64,000 bases of DNA from Erythrophleum ivorense (taxonomy: Eukaryota > Streptophyta > Magnoliopsida > Fabales > Fabaceae). The stretch lies in the NCBI GenBank assembly GCA_026724425.1, contig JAIUCV010000101.1, positions 372,001 through 436,000 on the forward strand, written 5' to 3'. Both the position numbers and the translations under genes were made by a program. Positions 12,201 through 22,764 of the stretch are shown here, piece after piece. The notes below the pieces were generated by a model. The model ran no database searches and was not told the DNA's origin. It was given only the letters and a program-made list of their open reading frames with translations. Every line of letters begins with the position of its first letter. Positions within the stretch are counted from its first letter, which is position 1.

Positions 12201-13384
12201 ATGGTATGTTACAAGTCTTCTCTTGCTTTTTCATTTTTGAGTGTTACATGGAATCATTAAAAAACAGTGATTTGCTTCCGTGGAATTGTGAGTCAGCTTT
12301 TCATTTCATTTCCTCGCTGCTTTCTTTTTCATGGTTTTGTAGCGAGTCTAGCCAAATTTCACGGGATGTGCTGGTTTATAGTAATCAATTAATCATCATG
12401 GATTACATATTTACATTTTGACGACATGCATATTTTTTTAAGGCTATGTATGCATGTTAAGGCCTTGGAAGAATATCTCCTAAGTTTCAAGTATGTTGTG
12501 TTCTTCCTTCAGAAAGGTCCAAGATCTTTGGGGGACATGATTGCAGCTTGTAACTCTTTGATGGTGGTGGATGCATTTCATATCCAGAAAACCCAAGGTA
12601 CGATGCTATGTCCATCACATTTAAAAGTAAAAATGAGAGCTGACAAAAGTAATCCGTCGGGTGAGCCCTTGTTTCAAGGTCTAATTACATTAATTATGGT
12701 AGAAAGAAGATTTCATGCAATTTGTGCCTCTTATTTCAAGATCCAAGTAGCAAAAACTCAGTCTAATTTATTACATCAGCACATTTATAACGAGTTTCTA
12801 ATTTTTTCATACCATTTCAACCAAGTAACTGAACCTCGGGTCTATGGGAATCCGAGGTTCTTGCTCTTTCCCGATTACCACCATGTTTTGATCCTCCACC
12901 CTATAATGCGCCAAAAACTTCTCCCCATCTACAAGATAGTACCTCCTCACGGTAACCCAGTGATCCTCCTGATCATGAGGATGATCCGCAATCGAGAACC
13001 TGTACTTAACAGGTACAGGAACGTCGCCAAACTATAAAAAAAAAAACCAACAACTATATAAGCAAGCAGTAGATTCAAATAATTAACAATGTACTACTAT
13101 GAATACCATAAACAAAATTACCTCGAGTGGTTCGGTTGACCTGAAGTGTCTATTATGAAAGTGGTGTCCATCATTTCTTTGTACAACACCAATCGGGTAC
13201 ATGAATAGTCCCGCAGTTCGTCGGTCAAGAATGATTGGTAAAGTTGCAATGGTATTATCTCTTATAAGAAGGTGCAACACCTGGGATTGTGACAAACGGT
13301 TGTTCAAAGCATGTTGTTCGATTCCAGCTGTAAAATTTGATCTATATTAGCAAAAACCAGAAGAGCAAGAAAGTCTCTCTTAAC

Positions 13385-13600
13385 TATTGGCTATGTTACA
13401 GACGTAGAACAAAAAGCAAAGAACACTACTTGAGCAATAGAACAAAAAGCAAGAACACCAAGAAAGTCTCTCTTAAGAACACTCCTTGAGCAATAGAACA
13501 AAAAGCAAGAACACCAAGAAAGTCTCTCTTAACTATTGGCTATGTTAAAGACGTAGAACAAAAAGCAAAGAACACTCCTTGAGCAAGAATCATTAGGCAA
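13385..13600. repeat. Tandemly reiterated intron segment
   Basis: Within the first intron of the unrecognised gene, units such as AGAACAAAAAGCAAGAACAC and AAGAAAGTCTCTCTTAA recur three to four times with slight changes. A similar, more regular array occurs in the related fragment at 35934-36500. Confidence 0.6.
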
Positions 13601-13958
13601 GAAATCTATCAATTAAACCTTCTCAGATAAAGTAGGAAATAGCTAGCCAAAATTGATTTCTGTAGGCAAAGTCTGCCTTTGTAAACCGCAAACTAATTCA
13701 GAAACAAACAAGCCGGAGTTAACCTCTTTGCTTTCAACATTTTACAAGCGCTCGTTGTACGTCTTTCATATTTTGGGAGCCTAAACAGAACACACAAGTC
13801 AAGGAGCCACCTAGTGTTTCTCTACGGGTTGTAAACATCCACAAATTTCACAAGAAAATGGAATCTAAGCAAATATACAGATAACGTCAAACGATTAGAG
13901 AAAGAAATCTCTTTGTACCCTTGACCATACCTGTTATTTCGGCAATAGCGGCGTTGGC

Positions 13959-14613
13959 CAGAGCCGTCCCTGAGATTTTAGTGGCCGCAAGCTAGAGAAA
14001 AAAATGGCTGTTTCATACATATATGAGATTGAGAATGATGACCGTAAGTCGAAGTACCCAAGAGATAAACAAACAAACTAAACTCAAATTTGCAAGTGGC
14101 AATTATGCAAATCAATACATCAGTGGTAAGACTCAACGAATAAACAAACAAACTAAACTCAAATTGGCAATTATCAATTAAACAAATCAATACATGGAAA
14201 GGAAAAAGCGAATTGGGTTTGTTAAGATTAAAGAGACTAAGTGACTAAGTGACTCACAAAGGTAAACAAACAAATCTAAATTAGAAACTCATGGAAAGGA
14301 AAAAGTGAAATTAAGTTTTAAAGGAGATTAAGTCATGGAGAACTGACGTTGGAGCAGCAGAGGAAGAAAAAAAATAAGGTGAACGAATTGTGCACAGCAA
14401 ATCGGAGAAGAAGAAGAAGAAGTTAAAGCCTGGTTCAAAAAAAAAAAAAAACTTGTAAGTTGAGAGATTCGAACTCAAGACATTAGCAAATTAACCAATA
14501 CGAGATAACCAGTAGACTAAAGGACATTTCTAAAACATAGGGCCGAAATATTGTATATAAAAAGAAGGGCCGCAAGCAGCTGCTTGCTTTGCTTGCTCCC
14601 AGGGCCGGCTCTG
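13959..14613. mobile_element. Non-autonomous hAT element inserted in an exon
   Basis: The 655-bp element is bounded by terminal inverted repeats CAGAGCCGTCCCTG (left) and CAGAGCCGGCCCTG (right, reverse complement). It is flanked by a perfect 8-bp target duplication GCGTTGGC at 13951-13958 and 14614-14621. Eight-base duplications and this terminus style indicate the hAT superfamily. A subterminal GGCCGCAAGC motif also appears near both ends. There is no transposase frame. It lies in exon 1 of the unrecognised gene. Confidence 0.88.
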
Positions 14614-14959
14614 GCGTTGGCATTAGCATCGCCTTCACCCTCATCTTCTTCGTCTCCTTGGACTTCATCTTCCGGATCCACGGCGACATTCTCGTTCTCA
14701 ACAGCTACTTCAGCTTCCGGATCCTGGTTCGCCGCCTGGTTCGCCCCCGGAGCAACAGTGATCGTAATCACTTGACCGGCGGGTACAGTGAAGGTAAACC
14801 CACCACCGGCGACAAAAGTAATTGCCATGGCACCGCCCGGTGGTGGTGGTAGTGGTCCAAAATTTTGGACGCCGTTAAAAGAAAAGCCGATTTCCATTTT
14901 TTTTTTTTTTTTTTTTGGGAATTGTAAAGGGTTAATTTGGCAGATAACAATATTAGGGG

Positions 14960-15579
14960 CTATGTTGCATGGAAACTCCGTCCGAGTCACGTTTCCCGAA
15001 ACAGAAACGCTCGGAAACTTGTCGGAAACTCGTTTTTTCACGTTTCCTAAAATTTGCAATTTGTAAACTTGTTGGAAACTCGTTTCCATTTTGGAAACTT
15101 ACGTTTCTAAAATTGACGAAAACTTAGTTCTTAGTTTTTGAAAACATAATAGCTAAATAATTACATAACAAATAATAATATTAATATTAACTGATTAATA
15201 TAATTATTTATGATAAATAAATGATTAATATAATTATTTATGATAAATAAATGATTAATTTGATTCATTAGATTATATGAGATTAGTTTTAGCATTATAT
15301 ATGGAGTTTTAAGATCTTTATATCGATGAAGATAGTTGAAGATAATTTTCATTGATAGAGCGCATAACAATAATAATAATAAATATTTTAAAATTGAACA
15401 TTATGATATTTATCTTTAATTAAGCTATTTAATATTTAATATAGTATATATATATATATATATAGTATTTTTTATTTATATATATACACGTTTCCAAACT
15501 TAAATTTTCCAAAATGTACGTTTCCCGTTTCGGAAACGTTTCGCTTCCGCGTTTCCGTTTCCGTTTCCATGCAACATAG
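14960..15579. mobile_element. hAT-type non-autonomous element, 620 bp
   Basis: The terminal inverted repeat CTATGTTGCATGGAAAC is present at both ends, with a perfect 8-bp target duplication ATTAGGGG at 14952-14959 and 15580-15587. Subterminal regions are full of GTTTCC/GGAAAC steps; the centre is AT-rich. There is no transposase. It is inserted into the first of several related repeat units that continue at 15588-16595. Confidence 0.88.
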
Positions 15580-15587
15580 ATTAGGGG

Positions 15588-16595
15588 AAAAAAACTACAT
15601 ATGGTACCATATAGCTATGCAATACACAAAATTAAGGGATTAGCAAAGAGAAAACTTTGCTTCCCATTTTCTCCCTAAATTAAGCGGGAATTTTCTCTTC
15701 CAATAGGCTGATCCTAATCTCCGTACGCGGTAACTTTCTCCCAAAATAAAACTATATATGAATCGGACGAGTTACAAAAGTCTATTAGTCAATTTAAGTC
15801 ATTTAGGATTGTTACAGATTACTTAACAACTCTGATCTTTCTACTTATAAAATGGAATATAATTTATAATCGAGTAGAATGGTTGATAAACTGAATCCAA
15901 ATCTAAAATTACAAATTACAAAATCGAAGATCTTAAGCTTTTCAACTATTCTCAATTAAAATAGTATAGTACATGATTTCAAATAACATAAAATATGCTG
16001 TTACTAAAACAATATTGGGAAAAAACTACACCATATAGCTATGCAATACACAAAATTAAGGGATTAGCAAAGAGAAAACTTTACAAGGGTTAATTTAGCA
16101 GATAACATTATTGGGAAAAAAACTACACCATATAGCTATGCAATACACAAAATTAAGGGTTAATTTGGCAGATAACAATATTGGAGAAAAAACTACACCA
16201 TATAGCTATGCAATACACAAAATTAAGGGATTAGCAAAGAGAAAACTTTGCTTCCCATTTTCTCCCTAAATTAAACGGGAATTTTCCCTTCCAATAGGCT
16301 GATCATAATCTCCGTACGCGGTAACTTTCTCCCAAAATAAAACTATATATGGATCGGATGAGTTACAAAAGTCTATTAGTCAATTTAAGTCATTTAGATT
16401 GTTACATATTACTTAACAACTCTGATCTTTCTACTTATAAAATGGAATATAATTTATAATCGAGTAGAATGGTTGATAAACTGAATCAAAATCTAAAATT
16501 ACAAATTACCAAATCGAAGATCTTAAGCTTTTCAACTATTATCAATTAAAATAGTATAGTACATGATTTCAAATAACATAAAACATGATTTCAAT
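15588..16595. repeat. Direct repeat units (about 430 bp, two main copies plus fragments)
   Basis: A block beginning with an ACTACACCATATAGCTATGC-like string and running through CCGTACGCGGTAAC to ACATGATTTCAAATAACATA occurs at about 15590-16000 and again at about 16185-16590 with a few percent divergence. Two short partial copies (about 16009-16080 and 16081-16160) lie between. Non-coding, probably part of a larger, rearranged mobile element. Confidence 0.75.
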
Positions 16596-16957
16596 CGGAT
16601 TACGCCATAATTCTTTTGATTTTAAATTTTGTTTCTCTTTTATTATTATGTAAAGGATAATTAATATCAAGTACACAAATCAAATCTAACGAATGGCGAT
16701 ATATCAAAAGATACTTAATATTCAATTCATTTTCAAAGATACTTTTATGCACAAAGTGTATACTTTATAGTTTATACTCTCTTTTGTTGAGTACACCGTT
16801 GGGATTCGGCAATTTTTAATAAACAAATTATTTTCATCGTTATCTCTATATAAAAAGAAAGATTTTGGTATCAGACTCACGAAGTTAACGACATTCTAAA
16901 TTTACAAATTAATTACTATCACAATATTTGATGATAAAAATCATTAAGTATTATAAT
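16596..16957. repeat. Left copy of a 365-bp direct repeat
   Basis: The text beginning CGGATTACGCCATAATTC is repeated nearly identically at 18932-19296. A more diverged partial copy lies at about 17000-17120. The two good copies bracket the gypsy-type LTR at 17395-18771. Confidence 0.85.
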
Positions 16958-17394
16958 CTCTGATTACACAAAACAATACCATTGATTTTAGAAGGACGCT
17001 AACGGAATAACTCTCTTGATTTTACATTTTGATTCTCTTTTATTATTTTGTAAAGGATAATAATTAATATCCCTAAAACTACCCAAATCAAATCTTACGG
17101 TATTTATTGCTATATTCAAAATACTTTTTCTTTGTTTAGAACAAAAATATAATATCTTCTCAAAATCTTTTTTTTTATATATTAATTTACTAATTTTGTT
17201 TTTCAAAATAATTTTAATCGACATTTGTTTTTGAAAGATAATAACTAAAAGTATTTTCGAATAAACATCCTAAACTTTTCTAATGTAAGAAAGATGATTT
17301 AATTAGGATTTTGCTATGGTTTTGAAATCTAAACTGACAATGAACCAAGATGACAAATAATGGGTGGGGATTATACAATTAAATACTTAAATCC

Positions 17395-18771
17395 TGTTAT
17401 TGGTGAAACAACCAAACTTTTTTTTTATTTATTAGATAATTAGCCCAGATTAATATTCCCATAAATATTAATCCTCAACAGCTAATTCAACAACTCAATG
17501 CGGAAGTTCTCAGAAAGAAATCAATAATAATAAATCATAAATCATAAATCATCGTTCAACAAATAACCAATAAAGAATAAAACCAATAAAACCAATAAGC
17601 TCTAGCAACCTAAACACCAGGTTTGCTACATTATTAAAATAAGACTAACACCCTAAAAACAGGAATTTCCTGTCATCCACAACAAAATAGCCAGTACTAA
17701 AATCCTAAGCTCCTCATCCTCTTCTCTCGGTCTCTTTCCGCGGAAGAACATTGCTGTTACCTGCATCACATGGAATAGAGATGCGTAAGTATTATCATAA
17801 ATACTTAGTGAGTGGATCATCCTGCCTACATGCCAATTACGTCAAACACTAGACAATACAGCACAATAATCAACAACCAAAACAATGCTCAACCATAAAC
17901 AACAGTATAAATCATCCCTGTCAGGAAACACCCACGTTTCCTGACACCCAGGTCGGTGTCGATCGACGCCAGCCTTCTGAGTGTCGATCGACACTCATCG
18001 AGTGTCGGTCGACACCAGCTCGACGCCCAGACACCAAAACTACGAAAAATCGCATAAACACATAATTTTGTGGGATTCAACCCCCACATCGATCAAACAA
18101 CAACATATCTCAACCATAACTCAAGAACAACTCGAAAACTCATCAACAAAACCGAAATCAATCAAACTCTAATGATTAACGAACCTACAGTCACGCACTC
18201 ACCTTGAAAACGGATTGGAAGAAGGAAAGGAGATAGAAACAACGAAGAACAGCAACAAAACAAGTCTCCAAACTCCAAAAACTCTCTGGAAATCACCTCC
18301 TTCTCTCAAAAACACCTCTGCCTCGAAAACTGAGCCTCTCTCGCGGCTACAGGACTTTTAAATCGTGACTTAGGGCTTCCAAGCCCTTAACCAGACAAAA
18401 CCAGCCGACTTGAATCGAACCGGTCGATTTCTCAATAACCGGTGTCGATCGACACCCTTCCTTGGTGTCGGTCGACACCCATCGACCAAAACCAAACCAA
18501 CCGCAATCAATCGACTTAAACCGGAATCACTTACGATAACCGGTGTCGATCGACACACCCCTTTGGTGTCGATCGACACTAAGCATTCAGAAGCTTTTCA
18601 CATACTTTCTTCGAGATAAATGAACCTTAGATCAACTGTACAACAATCAAACAAGAACATGTACAATCAACCCTCGATTCGCACCTCAAAGAGCGTATGT
18701 AATCGACTCCCGAACCCCTAATGTCGTCCGATACCAACTTAAACACAACTTTCTGGTTCGCGGATGTTACA
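17395..18771 (-). mobile_element. Gypsy-type LTR or solo LTR rich in GTCGATCGAC palindromes
   Basis: On the minus strand the block starts TGTAACATCCGCGAACC (18771 downwards) and ends GTTTCACCAATAACA (17395). This TG...CA layout, with the TGTAACATCC opening, is common in Ty3/gypsy LTRs. No pol coding is attached. I find no 5-bp target duplication, so a clean solo LTR is not proven. It contains seven copies of an RGTGTCGRTCGACRCY palindrome in three clusters and a perfect 11-bp-arm hairpin at 17919-17946 (TGTCAGGAAAC, loop, GTTTCCTGACA). The short frames here are translations of the palindromes, not genes. Confidence 0.55.
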
Positions 18772-18931
18772 ATTGGCTTACTTGTAGACTGAGTAAAGGA
18801 GAGATTTTTCAAGAAGTTACGGTGCTTTTGAAATCTCCAGAAATCTTGATTTTGTTTTTTTTTTCTAATCACTAGGAGGAGATATTGAATTACAAATGTC
18901 TTTGCTATTTTGATTACGCCATAATTCCCCT

Positions 18932-19296
18932 CGGATTACGCCATAATTCTTTGGATTTTAAATTTTGTTTCTCTTTTATTATTATGTAAAGGATAATTAA
19001 TATCAAGTACACAAATCAAATCTAACGAATGGCGATATATCAAAAGATACTTAATATTCAATTCATTTTCAAAGATACTTTTATGCACAAAGTGTATACT
19101 TTATAGTTTATACTCTCTTTTGTTGAGTAGTACACCGTTGGGATTCAGCAATTTTTAATAAACCAATTGTTTTCATCGTTATCTCTATATAAAAAGAAAG
19201 ATTTTGATATCAGACTCACGAAGTTAACGACATTCTAAATTTACAAATTAATTACTATCACAATATTTGATGATAAAAATCATTGAGTATTATAAT
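18932..19296. repeat. Right copy of the 365-bp direct repeat
   Basis: Near-identical to 16596-16957, differing by a few substitutions and a TAG insertion near 19128. It runs into a Helitron-like 5' terminus at 19297-19436. Confidence 0.85.
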
Positions 19297-19436
19297 ATTC
19301 GATTGATGATTAACAGAAAAATTAGAAAACATAATTGTGTCTTCTCCTTTAATATATAGGGGGATAATATTCGATTGATGATTAACAGAAAAATTAGAAA
19401 ACATAATTGTGTCTTCCCCTTTAATATACAGGGGGA
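19297..19436 (-). mobile_element. Duplicated Helitron-like 5' terminus
   Basis: A roughly 73-bp segment occurs twice in tandem. Read on the minus strand each copy starts TCCCCCTATATATTAAAGG or its variant (outer bases 19364 and 19436), the form of a Helitron 5' TC end with T on the plus strand as the next base. No matching hairpin/CTAG 3' end was found to the left, so this is a fragment, perhaps including the 365-bp repeat as interior. Confidence 0.5.
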
Positions 19437-19447
19437 TTTTAAACTAA

Positions 19448-22400
19448 CTAGGTTTTTCACCCGCGCTACGCGCGGGTCTGTATTAATAATTTGATTAAAT
19501 ATTTTTATTCATAAGTTTTTTTCATCAATAGCATGATTGATTGTAGTGAATCAATGTTCTTATTTCTCTTCTTTTGTTTCATGTTTTTAGTTTTTTTTCC
19601 CTTTATTTTCACTCTTTATTTGATTTTTTTTCCATCATCTTTACTCTTCCTCGTCTTCTTTCCTTTTCAGTTTTTTGTCCTTACAATTTCTTATTTGATC
19701 ACCTTCTTCATCTTTGTTATTATTCAGTTTATCTTTTGTCCTCGTTCTTTAATATCATTGTCTTCGCCCTTTTTTATTGTTTCTTCTTATTTTTGTCCTC
19801 GTCTTGGTTTTTGTTCTTCCGTTTTTTCTATGATTAGTTCATACGGTCGAAGTTGCTAGGAGTTTGCTATATTTCTTTTGTTTAGCATCTTCTCTTTATT
19901 TTTCTTAATTATTCTCCAGGACTTGATCCCTTTTATAAATAGTTTTATTATAGTTCTCTTTAATTTAATATTATATAGAGTAAAAATTTAATTATCTGAT
20001 ACACCCAACCAAACTTAAAAATGAAAAAGATTCACGGAAACAAAATTAAGCTAGAGATGGTACAATTATATATTCATACATGTAATAAGCAATGTCTAAT
20101 AATAATATAAATAATTTAATTTATGCGATCATAGAGATATAGTTACGCATAGCTGTCAATTTTTTCTTTTCCGGTTTCATCTTTTTATTTGATTTCCTTC
20201 TCTAGCCTTATCTTTTTAGTTTCTTTTATGGCTTTGTTCTTTGCTATCTTCGTCCTCCCTTTTCTTCATTTACTTCTTTTTTTTTTTGTTCTTCTTTGTT
20301 CTTATTCTTATGTTTCTTTTATGATAAATTATTTCCATCGAAAATGCTAATGTTTTGCTAGATTTGTTTTTTTTCTTCTTTGTATTGGTTATTCTCCTTT
20401 CTAATTTTTTCCTCACTTTATTGCTTTTGTACATATTTTAGCATAAGTCTCTTTAATCCAATGTAGAACATATTTTCATTATCTGATACACCAAACCAAA
20501 CTTAAAAATGAAAATGTACGTATAAACAAATTTAAGCTAGAAGATAAGCTAATATTTTGGTAGGTTTTCTAGGGTTATAAAACCAAAATGAAGAGAAGCT
20601 AATCGACATATATCATTGTTTTTCATTTTCTTCTTCGTTCTTGTTTTTATGTTTTTTAATTTTCTTTGATTCATTCTTATTCAGTCTCTTCTGTTTTGAT
20701 TTCATCTTTGTCTTTTCTCTTATATGGTTTCTTCTTCATTTTCACTCATCTTTGCGTTTGCTTTTCTTCGTCTTCGCGCTTCTTTTTCTTCTTTTTGGTT
20801 TCGTCTCCTTCGTTCTTATTCGCTTTCCTCTTTAGATTGGTCTTTGCAAGTTTTTTTGTTTTTGTTTGGTTTCTTCTCCTTCGTTCTTATTCGATTTCCT
20901 CTTCAAATTTTTCTTCGCAAGTTTTTTTATCTGGTTTTTTCTTATTCATCTTTACCTTTTTTGGTTTTTATTTTGTCTTCGCAATTCAATATATTCGTTT
21001 TCGCTCTTCTTCGGTTTTATCTTCTTACTCTTCTTCTTTGTGTCTATTTTTTTCTTCAACTTTTTTTTCTTTCTTATTTGTTTAGGTTATTCTCCACCAT
21101 TAAAATTCTACATGGCTCCATTCCTCTTGTAAAATATTAATTTTATGTTGAAATTTGTAAACTAATTTTAACATAAGCTTTTTTATTTTGATATCGACCA
21201 TAAGTTATTTAGAGTGTCCACATATAAAATATATATATGCTTTATAAATTTGTTATTTCTTATTTGTTAAAAAACTTTCAGTGATTATTTATATAACTAA
21301 AACCATTATCTTAAATTAAGAAATTTATAAACCATTAAAATTTTTCGGTTTCATCTTTTTATTTTGTTTCCTTCTTTAGCCTTATCTTTTTTGTTTCTTT
21401 TATGGCTTTGTTTTTTGCTATATTCGTCCTCCCTTTTCTTCATTTACTTCTTTTTCTTTTTGTTCTTCTTGGTTCTTATTCTTCTGTTTCTTCTATGATT
21501 AATTATTTCCATCGAAAATGCTAATGTTTTGCTAGAGTTTTTTTTCTTCTTCTTTGTATTGGTTATTCACCCTTCTAATTATTTCCTCACTCTATTTCTT
21601 TTGTACATATTTTAGCATAAATCTCTTTAATCTTATGTAGAATATATTTTCATTATCTGATACACCAAACCAAACTTAAAAATCAAAATGTACGTATAAA
21701 CAAATTTAAGCTAGAAGAAGATAAGCTAATATTCTGGTAGGTTTTCTAGGGTTATAAAACCTAAATGAAGAGAATTGTTTTTCATTTTCTTCTTCGCTCT
21801 TGTTTTTATGTTTTTTAATTTTCTTTGATTTATTCTTATTCAGTCTCTTCTGTTTTGATTTATTATTTGTCTTTTCTCTTATATGGGTTATTCTTCATTT
21901 TCACTCATCTTTGCATTTGATTTTCTTCGTCTTTGCGCTTCTTTTTTGTTCTTTTTTTTTTTTTTTTGGTTTCGTCTCCTTCGTTCTTATTCGCTTTCCT
22001 CTTTAGATTGATCTTTACAAGTTTTTTGTTTTTGTTTGGTTTCTTCTCATTCGTTCTTATTCGATTTCCTTTTCAAATTTTTCTTCGCAAGTTTTTATCT
22101 GTTTTTTTCTTATTCATCTTATTCATCTTTGCCTTCTTTGGTTTCTATTTTGTCTTCGTAATTCGATATATTCATTTTCGCTTTTCTACGGTTTTAACTT
22201 CTTACTCTTTTTTTTTGTCTGTTTTTTTCTTACTTTTTTTCTTTCTTATTTGTCTAGGTTATTCTCCACCATTAAAATTATACATGGCTCCATTTCTCTT
22301 GTAAAATATTAATTTTATGTTGAAATTTGTAAACTAATTTTAACATAAGCTTTTTTAGTTTGATATCGATCCATAAGTTATTTAGAGTATCCACGTATAA

Positions 22401-22764
22401 AATATATATATGCTTTATAAATTTTTTCTTTCTTATTTGTTAAAATATTTCAGTGATTATTTCTATAATTAAAACCATTATCTTAAATTAAGAAATTTTT
22501 CTAATATAAATCTAAGTAGTTTTTTGCTGTTACTAAAAACTTATAAATGTTTTTCTTATATCTATCGATATTCAAAATCTAAAATTTGGAAAATTTCTTA
22601 ATCTTAGATGATGATATAGAAAAATATTATTGGTTGTTTAAAATTAGGAAAATTTCTTAATTTTAGAGATGCTGATTTGGCATAATTTAATTGGTTTTAA
22701 AAAAATTAAAAGCTGATGTGGACACCCTTAGAGGCATTTAGATTCAATTTTTATATAGTATAGA
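19448..22764 (-). mobile_element. Non-autonomous Helitron, first of a head-to-tail pair
   Basis: Minus-strand element. Its 3' end is CTAG at 19448-19451 with hairpin CCCGCGC-TAC-GCGCGGG at 19460-19476, and its 5' end is TCTATACTATATAAAAATTG starting at 22764. The base before it is A (19447). The interior is strikingly pyrimidine-rich on the plus strand. It contains an internal repeat: the segment at about 20630-21120 recurs at about 21790-22300. Long plus-strand frames here are F/S/L-rich translations of the T/C tract and not genes. No Rep or helicase is encoded. Confidence 0.85.

Larger units (their letters stand above)
12807..14897 (-). pseudogene. Unrecognised three-exon gene interrupted by a hAT element
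   Basis: Minus strand. Exon 1 starts at the ATG at 14897 and runs to 14614, then resumes after the inserted element at 13950-13931. Exon 2 is 13122-13327 and exon 3 is 12807-13031, ending TGA. Removing the insertion and one copy of its target duplication, the exons join in phase through GT-AG introns to give 244 codons. Visible features: a Gly/Pro-rich hydrophobic N-terminus (PLPPPPGGAMAITFVAGGG), an acidic linker (about residues 59-90), then a compact C-terminal half with conserved-looking tracts such as SQSQVLHLLIRDNTI and HWVTVRRYYLVDGEKF. I do not recognise the family and suggest no function. A decayed relative lies behind TOP6B (about 35660-35910). As it stands the insertion truncates the protein inside exon 1. 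Confidence 0.7.

Noticed and set aside
12426..13037. 203-codon plus-strand frame
   Set aside because: It is antisense to exon 3 of the unrecognised gene, which has proper splice sites in phase on the minus strand.
17889..18619. Short frames with SIDT/VDRH repeats
   Set aside because: They are translations of the GTCGATCGAC palindromes in the LTR on both strands; no gene structure.
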